Below, in pieces: positions 47,147 through 55,721 of a stretch of DNA of 64,000 nt. The DNA is from Sphingopyxis sp. BSN-002. GTDB lineage: Bacteria; Pseudomonadota; Alphaproteobacteria; Sphingomonadales; Sphingomonadaceae. The DNA is taken from contig NZ_CP091804.1 in the NCBI RefSeq assembly GCF_022024275.1, positions 1,488,001-1,552,000 on the forward strand, in the 5' to 3' direction. A program made the translations under genes and the position numbers. The notes below the pieces were generated by a model that was given only the letters and a program-made list of their open reading frames with translations, searched no databases and was not told where the DNA came from. Position 1 is the first letter of the stretch. Every line of letters starts with the position of its first letter.

Positions 47147-48010
47147 ATGAAACCGATCCGCAAAGCCGTATTTCCCGTGGCCGGCCTCGGCACGCGCTTT
47201 CTCCCTGCGACAAAGGCGATCCCGAAGGAGATGCTGCCCGTCGTCGACCGCCCGCTGATCCAGTACGCGGTCGACGAGGCGGTCGAGGCGGGGATCGAAC
47301 AGATGATTTTCGTCACCGGCCGCGGCAAAGGCGCGATCGAGGATCATTTCGACATCGCGTTCGAGCTTGAAAAGACGATGTCCGAACGCGGACGCGACAT
47401 TTCGGTCCTCGAGGCGACCCGCCTCGGCCCCGGCAATTGCGCCTATGTCCGCCAGCAGGAGCCGATGGGGCTCGGTCACGCGATATGGTGCGCGCGCGAC
47501 ATCGTCGGCGACGAACCCTTCGCGATCTTCCTGCCCGACGAGTTCATGCACGGTTCGCCGGGTTGCATGAAGCAGATGGTCGACGCCTATCACAAGGTCG
47601 GCGGCAACCTGATCTCGGTCCTCGAGGTGCCGCACGAGCAGGTGTCGAGCTATGGCGTGATCGCGCCGGGCAAAAGCGAGGGCGCGCTGACCGAGGTGAC
47701 CGGCCTTGTCGAAAAGCCGAAGGCCGAGGAGGCGCCCTCGAACCTGATCATCTCGGGCCGCTATATCCTCCAGCCCGAAGTCATGCGCGTGCTCGAAAAT
47801 CAGGAAAAGGGTGCCGGGGGAGAAATCCAGCTCACCGACGCGATGGCGACGATGATCGGCAACCAGCCCTTTCACGCCGTGACCTTCGACGGCGCGCGTT
47901 ACGACTGCGGATCGAAGGCCGGCTATATCCAGGCCAATCTGGCGATCGCGCTCGAGCGGCCCGACATGGCCGACGAAGTCCGCGCCTTCGCGCTCGACCT
48001 GCTGAAATAG
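47147..48010 (+). CDS. galU: UTP-glucose-1-phosphate uridylyltransferase
   Basis: 287 residues from the ATG at 47147; the upstream frame is a shadow of the lipoprotein gene. The pyrophosphorylase signature is GLGTRFLPATKAIPKEMLPVVDRP (in part), with substrate segments GLGHAIWCAR, LPDEFMHG and YDCGSKAGYIQA. It makes UDP-glucose for exopolysaccharide, LPS-like and glycolipid synthesis. TAGAAG lies 13 bases before the start; its AAGG may be the ribosome binding site. Confidence 0.96.
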   Translation: MKPIRKAVFPVAGLGTRFLPATKAIPKEMLPVVDRPLIQYAVDEAVEAGIEQMIFVTGRGKGAIEDHFDIAFELEKTMSERGRDISVLEATRLGPGNCAYVRQQEPMGLGHAIWCARDIVGDEPFAIFLPDEFMHGSPGCMKQMVDAYHKVGGNLISVLEVPHEQVSSYGVIAPGKSEGALTEVTGLVEKPKAEEAPSNLIISGRYILQPEVMRVLENQEKGAGGEIQLTDAMATMIGNQPFHAVTFDGARYDCGSKAGYIQANLAIALERPDMADEVRAFALDLLK

Positions 48011-48044
48011 ACCGGCGGAGGCAGGCCTCCGTCGGCCGCCCCCT

Positions 48045-48770
48045 TTATTCGCCCTCGATATCGGGTTTCCGGAAAGCGTCGGCACCGACGGTCTTGTACA
48101 GCCATCCGCCGAGCGCCCCGCCGATCAACGGCGCGACCCAGAAAAGCCACAATTGCTGGATCGCCCAGCCGCCGACGACCAGCGCCGGACCGGTGCTGCG
48201 GGCCGGATTGACCGAGGTGTTCGTCACCGGAATCGAGATGAGGTGGATCAGCGTCAGCCCGAGCCCGATCGCGATCGGCGCGAAACCGGCAGGCGCGCGG
48301 CCGTCGGTCGAGCCCATGATGATCCACAGGAACGCCGCCGTCAGCACGATCTCGATCGTCAGACCTGCGATCATGTCATATTTGCCGGGCGAATGCTCGC
48401 CGAAGCCGTTGGCCGCGAGCCCGTTCGTCGCGAGATCATAGGTCGGGCTGCCCTGCGCGACGTACAGCAGCAGGAAGGCTGCGACGATCGCGCCCAGCAC
48501 CTGCGCCACCACATAAAGCGGAATATCGCGCGCCTCGAAGCGTCCGCCAGCCCACAGGCCGACCGTGACCGCGGGGTTCAGATGACACCCCGAAATATGG
48601 CCGATGGCATAAGCCATCGTGACGACAGTCAAACCGAACGCCAGCGAAACGCCAAGCAGCCCGATACCGACATCGGGAAAGGCGGCGGCCAGAACCGCGC
48701 TGCCGCACCCGCCGAAGACGAGCCAGAACGTGCCGATAAATTCGGCCAAGCCCTTTTGCACATTCGTCAT
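48045..48770 (-). CDS. aqpZ: Aquaporin Z
   Basis: 241 residues from the ATG at 48770 with GGAGG upstream. Six membrane segments and both pore motifs are present: [11 protein letters not shown] and [15 protein letters not shown]. The residues around the second motif (Thr, Arg) fit a water-selective AqpZ filter rather than a glycerol facilitator. It allows rapid water flux across the inner membrane. Convergent with galU. Confidence 0.94.
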   Translation of the reverse strand: MTNVQKGLAEFIGTFWLVFGGCGSAVLAAAFPDVGIGLLGVSLAFGLTVVTMAYAIGHISGCHLNPAVTVGLWAGGRFEARDIPLYVVAQVLGAIVAAFLLLYVAQGSPTYDLATNGLAANGFGEHSPGKYDMIAGLTIEIVLTAAFLWIIMGSTDGRAPAGFAPIAIGLGLTLIHLISIPVTNTSVNPARSTGPALVVGGWAIQQLWLFWVAPLIGGALGGWLYKTVGADAFRKPDIEGE

Positions 48771-48818
48771 AAGACCCTCCCTCCCACCGGCGGCCATGAC
48801 GCCGTCGGCGCGAAGGCG

Positions 48819-48846
48819 AATCTAGCAGCGTTGCCGTTTACCGCAA
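48819..48846 (-). promoter_or_regulatory. Candidate aqpZ promoter
   Basis: Minus strand: TTGCGG (48846-48841), 16-base spacer, TAGATT (48824-48819). It lies 49-76 bases upstream of the ATG, just after the end of the chemoreceptor-like gene. Confidence 0.45.
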
Positions 48847-48856
48847 GTCCTTGGAA

Positions 48857-50143
48857 TCAGGCCGCTGCGACCGTCCGGACAAAGCTTTGCGCGCGCTGGT
48901 GCAGCGATTGCGCCGCACGATTGAGATCGGACGACAGCTCGCCGAGCGCCGCCGCACCCTCGCCGACCGCCGATGCGCCGCGGCTGATGTGCTGCACGCG
49001 CGTGTCGATTTCGCGTCCGGCGAATACCGCCTGCTCGACATAGCTTGCGATCGACAGGCTCGTCGCGCTCTGGCCGTCGACCGCCTGGTCGATCGTGTCG
49101 GAGAAATCATTGTTCGCATCGATCGCGCGTTCGACCTCGCGAAAGCCGTCGGCGACCTGCCCCACGATCTCGCGGATCCGTTCGATAAAGGGGGTGATAT
49201 CGGTTGCCGCCGTACGCGTCTGGCTCGCCAGCGACTTGACCTCCGCCGCCACGACCGCGAAGCCCCGCCCGGCATCGCCGGCGCGCGCCGCCTCGATCCC
49301 TGCATTGAGCGCGAGCATGTTGGTCCGGCTTGCCATGTCGATAATCAGCGCGAGCATCTGCTCGATCGACCGGCTCGCCTCCTGCAGGACCGCGGCGCGG
49401 CCGCCGGCCTGTTTGACCTTCTGGTGCGCGTCATGGCGCACCGCGCGTGCGCGCGTGCCGTCGCCGACGATCCGCGCCATACTGGCCGCAAGGGCATGGC
49501 CGCGGTCGCCGAGTTCCTGCAGACCCGCCAGCGTCTGCGCGGTCGCACCGGCGACCGACAGCGCGTCGCGCCCCGTATGCTCGGCACGTTCGGACAGGAT
49601 GCGTGCGACGCCTTCGACCTCGCGCGCCGTCTCGGACAGGTTCGCTGTCAGCGCGGCAATGTCCTGCTGGAAGCGCCGCCCCGCGTCGTCGACCATTGCC
49701 ACGCGGTCGGCACGCTCGCGCGCCAGTTCGACCTCGCGCATCATTGCCAGCCGCGCGAGCTGGACGCCGTCGAGCGTTTCGACGAAGCGCCCGCCATCGG
49801 TCAGAAGCAAACCGTCCGGATTATTCGCGCGCGACACGCGGCCGAGCAGGCTCGCGGTCGATTCCCCGATATCGGCGGTGAGACAGGGTTCGATCATCGA
49901 AGCGATCGATCCGCCGATCGTCGGATTCTGCATCAGCGAGAACCAGTAGGGACAGAAAAGCAATTCGCGAACGCGCTGCTCGCGGATGATCCCGACCGGC
50001 GCGCCGCCATCGTCGAGGACGGCGAGCAGGCGCAATTCGGGATGACCGCGAAACGCCTCGATCACTTCCGAAAGGCGCGCGTCCGATCCGATCGCGATCG
50101 CATGGCCGGACGCCGGCTCGAGGGTAAGCGGTACAGGGTTCAT
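48857..50143 (-). CDS. Soluble methyl-accepting chemotaxis-like protein with CBS-like N-terminus
   Basis: 428 residues, no membrane segment. The first ~150 residues ([31 protein letters not shown] ...) resemble a CBS-pair/response-type sensory domain. The rest is a coiled-coil signalling domain whose hairpin tip reads [29 protein letters not shown], the receptor contact for CheA/CheW. A cytoplasmic receptor is expected. No che genes are near. The ATG at 50143 has AAGAGAGAC upstream. Confidence 0.88.
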   Translation of the reverse strand: MNPVPLTLEPASGHAIAIGSDARLSEVIEAFRGHPELRLLAVLDDGGAPVGIIREQRVRELLFCPYWFSLMQNPTIGGSIASMIEPCLTADIGESTASLLGRVSRANNPDGLLLTDGGRFVETLDGVQLARLAMMREVELARERADRVAMVDDAGRRFQQDIAALTANLSETAREVEGVARILSERAEHTGRDALSVAGATAQTLAGLQELGDRGHALAASMARIVGDGTRARAVRHDAHQKVKQAGGRAAVLQEASRSIEQMLALIIDMASRTNMLALNAGIEAARAGDAGRGFAVVAAEVKSLASQTRTAATDITPFIERIREIVGQVADGFREVERAIDANNDFSDTIDQAVDGQSATSLSIASYVEQAVFAGREIDTRVQHISRGASAVGEGAAALGELSSDLNRAAQSLHQRAQSFVRTVAAA

Positions 50144-50328
50144 CGGTCTCTCTTTGGCGTGGGGGTGCCTGGATGCCGGGGAGACCTACGCACACATGGT
50201 AAAGACCAATTTAACCATTTGTTTCAGTGATGTGACACAAGGTCGCGCGGCGCGGACGATCCATCGCAATCCGCTGTTCAGGCGACGGCGCCTATGCGAT
50301 GGGGATTAGCCGCCGAGGGAGATTTTTC

Positions 50329-50634
50329 ATGCGCGTCCTGTTGCTCGTCCTCTTGACCGCGCCGCTGCTCGGCGGGTGCGTCAGTGCGGTGAAGTCGGTC
50401 GTCACCGCGCCCGTAAAGGCGGTCGGTCAGGTCGCCGACTGGACAACGACGAGCCAGGACGAATCCGATCGCAACCGCGGCCGCGCGATGCGCGAGCGCG
50501 AGGAAAAGCTCGGCAAGCTCTCGCGCCAGCGCGACAAGGCGGCCGAGAAGTGCCGGAACGGCAGCGAGGACCAGTGCGAGCGCGTCGAAGTGCTCGAGCA
50601 TGAAATCGAAGCGGTGATGGCGCAGCCGATCTAG
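50329..50634 (+). CDS. Small lipoprotein of unknown function
   Basis: 101 residues from the ATG at 50329 with GAGGGAG upstream. Signal MRVLLLVLLTAPLLGGC has lipobox LGGC (Cys 17). A valine-rich segment (SAVKSVVTAPVKAVGQVADW) and then charged helix (RGRAMREREEKLGKLSRQRDKAAEKC) follow. A tethered helical envelope protein is likely; family not recognised. The end overlaps the S24 regulator end by four bases. Confidence 0.75.
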   Translation: MRVLLLVLLTAPLLGGCVSAVKSVVTAPVKAVGQVADWTTTSQDESDRNRGRAMREREEKLGKLSRQRDKAAEKCRNGSEDQCERVEVLEHEIEAVMAQPI

Positions 50635-51314
50635 CGCACCCGGCGTCCCGTCCAGACGACGCGGCCGACCAGCCGGATGGCCGCCATCGGCAGGTCGTCC
50701 CAGCTTCTGTAGTGCGGATTGTCGCTGATCACCGACACGCGCCCCTGCCCCGGCGCGCGCGCGATGCGCTTCACCATCAGCACATCGTCCATCCGCAGCA
50801 CATAGATGCCGTCGCGCAGCCGCGCAGCCGCATCGCCGCCATCGACCATGATGTCGTCGCCGTCGTTCAGGGTCGGCGCCATCGAATCGCCCTCGACGCG
50901 GATGATGCTCAGCGCGCGGGGGTCGGCGCCAAGGTCGCGCAGCCATTTGGGATCGAACGCGACCTGCGCCTCGACGGGCTCGCCTTCGGCAATCGCGCCC
51001 GCGCCTGCCGAGGCGCCGATCGCGAGCTTCGGCACCAGCACCATGTCGGCACCGCGCGACTGCGCACGCGATGCGGGGGGCGTCGCCGCGACGCGCCGCG
51101 CGGGACCACCGAGCAGCGATTCGGACACGCCCAGATAGGCCGCAATCCGCGCCCGATCCTCTTCGGCCAGCCGCCGCGGCGATCCGCGCTTGATATATTG
51201 CTGGATATAGGCCGGGTTGCGCCCAATGCGCGCCGACAGCTGCGCATAGTCGATGCCCTTCTCGGCCAGCAAGCGGTCGAGCGCGGCGCGCGGGTCGGAG
51301 TCGAAATCGGTCAT
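50631..51314 (-). CDS. S24 family (LexA/CI-like) transcriptional regulator
   Basis: 227 residues. An N-terminal helix-turn-helix (about 10-65: LDRLLAEKGIDYAQLSARIG, YIQQYIKRGSPRRL) is joined by a linker (70-92) to an S24 peptidase domain with Ser144 in EGDSMAPTL and Lys182 in VLMVKRI, the self-cleavage dyad of LexA/CI/UmuD. Such proteins repress promoters and may cleave themselves under RecA stress; no Ala-Gly cleavage site is certain, though AIGASAGAG (98-106) is near. It faces two small genes across an operator array. Confidence 0.9.
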   Translation of the reverse strand: MTDFDSDPRAALDRLLAEKGIDYAQLSARIGRNPAYIQQYIKRGSPRRLAEEDRARIAAYLGVSESLLGGPARRVAATPPASRAQSRGADMVLVPKLAIGASAGAGAIAEGEPVEAQVAFDPKWLRDLGADPRALSIIRVEGDSMAPTLNDGDDIMVDGGDAAARLRDGIYVLRMDDVLMVKRIARAPGQGRVSVISDNPHYRSWDDLPMAAIRLVGRVVWTGRRVR

Positions 51315-51337
51315 CTGGTCCCTCGGGGGCTGGTCCG

Positions 51338-51342
51338 TCCTA
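51338..51342. promoter_or_regulatory. Operator half-site TCCTA
   Basis: TCCTA 20 bases from the first full TAGGA-N4-TCCTA site and 24 bases upstream of the S24 start. It fits the phasing of the array but lacks a visible second arm. Confidence 0.3.
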
Positions 51343-51357
51343 TTTCATCCATAGCGA

Positions 51358-51371
51358 TAGGAATTTTCCTA
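51358..51371. promoter_or_regulatory. Operator TAGGA-N4-TCCTA, site 1
   Basis: TAGGAATTTTCCTA; six-base arms TAGGAA/TTCCTA. First of two full dyads between the divergent S24 regulator and the small gene at 51453; candidate binding site of the S24 protein. Confidence 0.6.
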
Positions 51372-51377
51372 GACAAG

Positions 51378-51391
51378 TAGGAAATCCCCAA
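51378..51391. promoter_or_regulatory. Operator-like degenerate site TAGGAAATCCCCAA
   Basis: One good arm (TAGGA) and a poor second arm, placed 20 bases after site 1 and 19 before site 2, i.e. two helical turns from each. Confidence 0.4.
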
Positions 51392-51396
51392 CCAGA

Positions 51397-51410
51397 TAGG
51401 AAATATCCTA
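51397..51410. promoter_or_regulatory. Operator TAGGA-N4-TCCTA, site 2
   Basis: TAGGAAATATCCTA; arms TAGGA/TCCTA extend one base more on each side (ATAGGA ... TCCTAT). It is 43 bases upstream of the ATG at 51453, a position able to block that promoter. Confidence 0.6.
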
Positions 51411-51452
51411 TTGGACGAGTCGCCCGTATCCGGGTGCGCAAAGGAGGACGGA

Positions 51453-51698
51453 ATGGAACGCAGCCTGCTGCAACGGATCGAGGCTTTCCTGAAAGAGTCG
51501 CATATGCCGCCGAGTGTGTTCGGCCGCGCTGCCGTGCACGACCCGCGCCTCGTCAGCGATCTGCGCGGCGGACGCGAACCCGGGCATCAGCTGATCTGCC
51601 GCGTCGAGCATTTCATGAACCTGTGGCGTGCCGATTTCCATGCCGGGCGCGTGGCGCGGCAAGGTGACCGCCGCGTTCGCGAAGGCGGCGCGGCATGA
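51453..51698 (+). CDS. Small protein, possibly DNA-binding, divergent from the S24 regulator
   Basis: 81 residues from the ATG at 51453 with a strong ribosome binding site AAGGAGG five bases upstream. Sequence LLQRIEAFLKESHMPPSVFGRAAVHDPRLVSDLRGGREPG looks like two helices and a loop as in short helix-turn-helix proteins of alphaproteobacteria, but identity is not certain. Its stop overlaps the next gene (ATGA). The arrangement repressor-operators-small gene is reminiscent of CI/Cro switches. Confidence 0.65.
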   Translation: MERSLLQRIEAFLKESHMPPSVFGRAAVHDPRLVSDLRGGREPGHQLICRVEHFMNLWRADFHAGRVARQGDRRVREGGAA

Positions 51699-52003
51699 TG
51701 CGCTGGTCGCCCGCCGCACCGGCCCGCCCCGGCTGCCCCCACAATCGCCTCGCCCGCCTGCTCGCGGCAGCGCTTCCCGACAATATCGGCGTCGGCGCAT
51801 CGACTCTGCGCCCTTGGGCGAGCGCCAATTTCGTCGGGGCGCGGCATATCTTTCCCTGCCGCGGCACGATGCCTTCGGGACTTCAGGACCAACTTTCGGC
51901 GCTCGAATGGCAGCTGCCCGGCCATATCGTCGCAGACCTCGCGGTCGAGCGCGTGGGCGATGTTTGCGATTTCCGGATAGAGATACTGACGGTCGAGGAT
52001 TGA
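51695..52003 (+). CDS. Hypothetical protein coupled to the small divergent gene
   Basis: 102 residues, starting in the ATGA overlap with the preceding gene. Segments PDNIGVGASTLRPWASANFVGARHIFPC and LEWQLPGHIVADLAVERVGD suggest a small alpha/beta protein; there is no signal peptide or membrane segment. I recognise no family. Placement in a two-gene unit under the operator array suggests joint control with its neighbour. Confidence 0.6.
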   Translation: MMRWSPAAPARPGCPHNRLARLLAAALPDNIGVGASTLRPWASANFVGARHIFPCRGTMPSGLQDQLSALEWQLPGHIVADLAVERVGDVCDFRIEILTVED

Positions 52004-52013
52004 CCGCAGGGCG

Positions 52014-52823
52014 TCAGCCGTTTGCCTGACGGTTCATCCGCTGGAGCGTGCCAAGCGCGGCCTCGAGCGCGAAGTCGATCTCGCCCTCGCCCTCGCTCGC
52101 GACGCCTTCGGGCATCGGGATTGCCGGCGCGGCAGCCCGGACGACGCGGCGACGCGACAGCCCGGCTTCGAAACGGGCGACCATCGCGCCGAGCGAATTA
52201 TCGGCCGGGTCCGGCAGCACTGGCCCCGCAAGTTCGGCGGGCTGCAGCCAGGGTTCGGTACCGGGCTCCTCGATCTCGACCGGAGCCAGGTCGGCGAGCA
52301 CCAGCTCGTCTTCATGCGATGCCTCGTCGACCAGCACGCTGGCAGACGGAACCAGCCCTTCGGCGGGCAGGTCGCGACCCGCACGGATCGGCGCGCGCGG
52401 CAGGTCGTCGGGGTGCAGGTCGGCGCGGCGGCGCACCGGCACGTCGTCAGCCCCGACATCGGACCGGCCCGCGCGATGCCGGAATGCGGAGAGGCCCAAG
52501 GCTCCCGGCCGCGCGACGATCAGCGCCACGAAGCCCGCAATCAGGGCAGCAACCGTCGCCATGCCGAGCGCCATGATCAGCCGGGCGGCATTGCCGACGG
52601 GCGGCAGGAAGAAATCGGAGACGCGATCGAGATAGAGGTTCCAGCTGATGCCGGCGACCCACGCCATCGGCATGACGGCAGCGAAGAGGAATGTCAGCGC
52701 CGCAGCGCCGATTACCGCGGGCATGGCAGGGCGCAACACGCTCCACACTGCTGCCCGGCGGCCGTTCCCCATAGTCTCGCTGCCCTCGTCCATAAAATCC
52801 GTATCCAGATCGTCAGGCTGCAT
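52014..52823 (-). CDS. Hypothetical membrane protein next to the exosortase-A-type glycosyltransferase
   Basis: 269 residues from the ATG at 52823, which overlaps the glycosyltransferase stop by 11 bases; Met codons farther upstream are alternatives. Two hydrophobic segments follow a 25-residue acidic head (about 28-52 and 70-103), after which a long Pro/Glu/Asp-rich cytoplasmic or periplasmic tail runs to the end. No domain is recognised. Tail composition suggests disorder; it may interact with the glycan export or ligation machinery, but this is inference. Confidence 0.6.
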   Translation of the reverse strand: MQPDDLDTDFMDEGSETMGNGRRAAVWSVLRPAMPAVIGAAALTFLFAAVMPMAWVAGISWNLYLDRVSDFFLPPVGNAARLIMALGMATVAALIAGFVALIVARPGALGLSAFRHRAGRSDVGADDVPVRRRADLHPDDLPRAPIRAGRDLPAEGLVPSASVLVDEASHEDELVLADLAPVEIEEPGTEPWLQPAELAGPVLPDPADNSLGAMVARFEAGLSRRRVVRAAAPAIPMPEGVASEGEGEIDFALEAALGTLQRMNRQANG

Positions 52824-54033
52824 CGCGCGCATCGCCGCGCAGCAACCGTTGGTAAACAGGTTCATAACGTAAAATGTTTGACGACCAGTTACGATGCCTT
52901 TCGACAAAAATACGTGCCGTCGCGCGTCGTTCGTCCCACATTCCCCGCGCCCCGAGCAGGCCGGCCAGTGCCATCGCGATCGCTGCGGGATCGTCGGGCG
53001 CGAAAAGCGTACCCGTGACGCCGTCCTCGATCAGCTCGCGATGTCCCCCGACGTCCGACGCGGCGACCAGCTTGCCCTGTGCCATGGCTTCCAGCGGCTT
53101 CAGCGGCGTGACGAGATCGGTCAGCCGCATCTTCTTGCGCGGATAGGCAAGGATATCGATCAGCGAGTAATAGCGTTCGACCTCTTCGTGCGGAACGCGG
53201 CCGACGAACGAGATATGACCGGCAACAGCCGATGCGGCCGCCTGTGCCTTCAGCGCGGCCTCCATCGGCCCGCCGCCGACAAGAAGCAGCCGCGCGCGCG
53301 GTTCGGCCGCGACGAGCGCCGGCATCGCCGCGATCAGATCGTCGATGCCCTCATAATCATAGAAGCTGCCGATAAAGCCGATCACGGCGTCGTCGGCATG
53401 CAGCCCCAGATCACCCGCGAGCCGGTCGTCGCGCCGCGGCGGGTCCCCGAACAGGTCGAGATCGACGCCGTTCGGCGAAACGGTAATCTTCTGCGGATCG
53501 ATCCCGCGCGCGATCAGGTCGCCACGCAGTCCCTCGCAGATCACCGCGACCGCGTCGGCCGATCGGACCGCGTGCGTTTCGAGGCGCTTGATCAGATGAT
53601 AGCGCAGTCCGCCCTCGCGCCCTGTCCCGTTGCCGACGGCCGCATCTTCCCAGAAGGCGCGGATCTCGTAGATGACGGGAATGCCCAGCTTCTTGCCGAC
53701 GCGCAGCGCCGCGAGGCCATCGAGCACCGGCGAATGCGCGTGGAGCAGGTCGGGCTGCCATTCGCCCACCAGCGCCTCGGTCCGCGCGGCAAGCGCCGCA
53801 ATCTCGCGCCACTCGCGGATCGGGGAGCGCGCGGGGGCGATCGCGGGGGTGCGATAGAAGGTCAGCCCGTCGACCGTCTCGACGTCGGGTCCGGGGACCG
53901 GATGGCGCACGCCGGTCACTCCCGCGACCGCCCATCCCTTCGCCTGCTGCGCCTTCATCAGCGCGCGGGTACGAAAGGTATAGCCGCTATGCGCGGGAAG
54001 GCTGTGATCGAGAATGTGAAGAATACGGGTCAT
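52813..54033 (-). CDS. Glycosyltransferase family 4 protein, PEP-CTERM/XrtA system type (TIGR04063-like)
   Basis: 406 residues from the ATG at 54033 (MTRILHILDHSLP). The opening ILDHSLPAHSGYTFRTRALMKAQ and SPNGVDLDLFG plus IGFIGSFYDYEGIDDLIAAMP are characteristic of the exosortase-A-associated glycosyltransferase family. The C-terminal donor-site segment is LTDLVTPLKPLEAMAQGK. It would add a sugar to a lipid-linked or polysaccharide precursor at the inner membrane. The frame upstream to 54357 is a shadow of the opposite genes. Confidence 0.85.
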   Translation of the reverse strand: MTRILHILDHSLPAHSGYTFRTRALMKAQQAKGWAVAGVTGVRHPVPGPDVETVDGLTFYRTPAIAPARSPIREWREIAALAARTEALVGEWQPDLLHAHSPVLDGLAALRVGKKLGIPVIYEIRAFWEDAAVGNGTGREGGLRYHLIKRLETHAVRSADAVAVICEGLRGDLIARGIDPQKITVSPNGVDLDLFGDPPRRDDRLAGDLGLHADDAVIGFIGSFYDYEGIDDLIAAMPALVAAEPRARLLLVGGGPMEAALKAQAAASAVAGHISFVGRVPHEEVERYYSLIDILAYPRKKMRLTDLVTPLKPLEAMAQGKLVAASDVGGHRELIEDGVTGTLFAPDDPAAIAMALAGLLGARGMWDERRATARIFVERHRNWSSNILRYEPVYQRLLRGDARDAA

Positions 54034-54141
54034 CGGGCCAGTGCTTTGACATATAAGCCTTAACGCGGCGTCAACCTCGCTCGCGTAGGGCTCTGACATC
54101 GGGCCCTTGGGCCATAAGGGGTTTTCGGGCAAACTATATCG

Positions 54142-54306
54142 ATGGTCGACAATTTTTCCATTGCCCTGACCCATGTGCTGATGGCGATTGCCCTCTGGCG
54201 CCTGCTGTATCGTGACGACCTCGACCACGAGGTCAGCCCGCGCACGGTGTGGCAACAGAACCGCGACGCCGAAGCCGCGGCCAAGGACGCGCCGTCCGAT
54301 GCGTGA
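54142..54306 (+). CDS. 54-residue small membrane-associated protein before the ligase gene
   Basis: ATG at 54142, stop TGA at 54304-54306. One amphipathic/hydrophobic helix (FSIALTHVLMAIALWRLLY, residues 5-23) is followed by a charged tail ending EAAAKDAPSDA. The last eight bases overlap the start of the ligase gene (ATG at 54299), so the two would be translated together. It is too short for many gene finders. No family recognised; a membrane partner of the ligase is possible. Confidence 0.55.
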   Translation: MVDNFSIALTHVLMAIALWRLLYRDDLDHEVSPRTVWQQNRDAEAAAKDAPSDA

Positions 54307-55684
54307 CCTTGCCTTCGTTGCCTTTCTCTTCGCCTTCATCGGGGTCGGCTTTCGCAAGCCGTTCCTGTTCGTCCTGTGCTTCTGCTACATCGACATCGTC
54401 GCGCCGCAGCGGCTCAGCTATTTCCTGATCAACTCGATCCCAATCTCGCTGATCGTCTTCGGACTTGCGATCGGCGGCTGGCTCGCGGTCGACGACAAGC
54501 GCGATACGCGATGGTCGGGGCGGCAATTCCTGCTGATCGCCCTCCTGCTCTATTGCTGGATGACGACGATCAACGCCGACTTCCCGGTCGAGGCGGCGGA
54601 CAAGTGGAGCTGGGTATGGAAAGCGCTCGTCTGGGCGATCTTCCTGCCGCTGACGCTGCGTACCAAGCTCCGCATCGAATCGCTGATCCTGATCATGCTG
54701 TTGTCGGCGGGCGCGATCGCGATCGCGGGCGGCATCAAGACCGCAGGCGGCGGCGGCGGTTACGGCCAGCTGCAACTTCTCCTCAACGAAAATTACGGCC
54801 TCTACGAAGGCTCGATCATGTCGGCAGTCGGCATTTCGATCATCCCGCTGATCCTCTGGTATCGCAAGCACGGCACGATCTTTCCGCCCGACTGGCGCGT
54901 TTCGCTGTTCTGCTTCGCGCTGATCTTCGCCTGCGCGCTGCTGCCGATCGGCACCCAGGCCCGTACGGGTCTGGTCTGTCTGGTCATCCTTGCCGTCCTG
55001 TCGCTGCGTGCGGTCAAGCACCGCTTCCTCTATGTCGCGGGCGCGGTGTTGCTGACGATCGCAGTGATCCCCTTCCTGCCCCAGAGCTTCACCGCACGCA
55101 TGGAAACGATCCGCGACCACAAGTCCGACCAGTCGGCGTCGACCCGCGTCGCCGTGTGGGCGTGGACATGGGAATATGCGAAGGACCATCCGTTCGGCGG
55201 CGGGTTCGAGGCCTATATCCAGAACCATGTCCGCGTCGAAAAGGCGGGCGGCACCACCTATGATCCCGACAAGCCGCAGGAGTCCGAAGCGACCGTCTAT
55301 GAGGAGCGTTCGCGCGCCTATCATTCGAGCTATTTCGAAATGCTGGGCGAGCAGGGCTATCCCGGCCTCGCGCTCTGGCTGTTGCTCCACGGTGTCAGCC
55401 TCGTCCAGATGGAACGCCTGCGCCGGCGCTATCTGAAGACCCGCCGCGCCGAGGAGCAATGGATCGCACCGCTCGCAACCGCGCTCCAGCACGGCCACGT
55501 CACCTACATGATCGGATCGCTCTTTGTCGGCATCGCGTTCCAGCCCTTCATCTACATGATGCTCGCACTCGAAATGGGGCTGTCGACCTATGTCCGCCGC
55601 CGTGAACGCGAGGCCGGATGGCGCCCGCTGACCGCGCGTCCGGCACAGGTTCCGGCGCGTCACCCCGTACCGAACGCGCACTGA
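54299..55684 (+). CDS. Putative O-glycosylation ligase, exosortase A type (Wzy/WaaL-like, DUF5935)
   Basis: 461 residues from the ATG at 54299. About 11-12 hydrophobic segments. The N-terminal MRDLAFVAFLFAFIGVGFRKPFLFVLCF and a Wzy_C-like central block (TQARTGLVCLVILAVLSL) followed by a long periplasmic loop (about 275-340) match the exosortase-A-associated ligase family. It likely joins or polymerises glycan chains on the periplasmic side. Divergent from the glycosyltransferase; no exosortase gene is in the window. Confidence 0.83.
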   Translation: MRDLAFVAFLFAFIGVGFRKPFLFVLCFCYIDIVAPQRLSYFLINSIPISLIVFGLAIGGWLAVDDKRDTRWSGRQFLLIALLLYCWMTTINADFPVEAADKWSWVWKALVWAIFLPLTLRTKLRIESLILIMLLSAGAIAIAGGIKTAGGGGGYGQLQLLLNENYGLYEGSIMSAVGISIIPLILWYRKHGTIFPPDWRVSLFCFALIFACALLPIGTQARTGLVCLVILAVLSLRAVKHRFLYVAGAVLLTIAVIPFLPQSFTARMETIRDHKSDQSASTRVAVWAWTWEYAKDHPFGGGFEAYIQNHVRVEKAGGTTYDPDKPQESEATVYEERSRAYHSSYFEMLGEQGYPGLALWLLLHGVSLVQMERLRRRYLKTRRAEEQWIAPLATALQHGHVTYMIGSLFVGIAFQPFIYMMLALEMGLSTYVRRREREAGWRPLTARPAQVPARHPVPNAH

Positions 55685-55721
55685 CCGGGAACCATCGGCG
55701 GGGGCGAGGCGCTAATGCCCC

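Noticed and set aside
50631..52003. Prophage remnant suggested by a CI/Cro-like layout
   Set aside because: No integrase, structural or lysis genes and no attachment repeats were found; base composition matches the neighbours.
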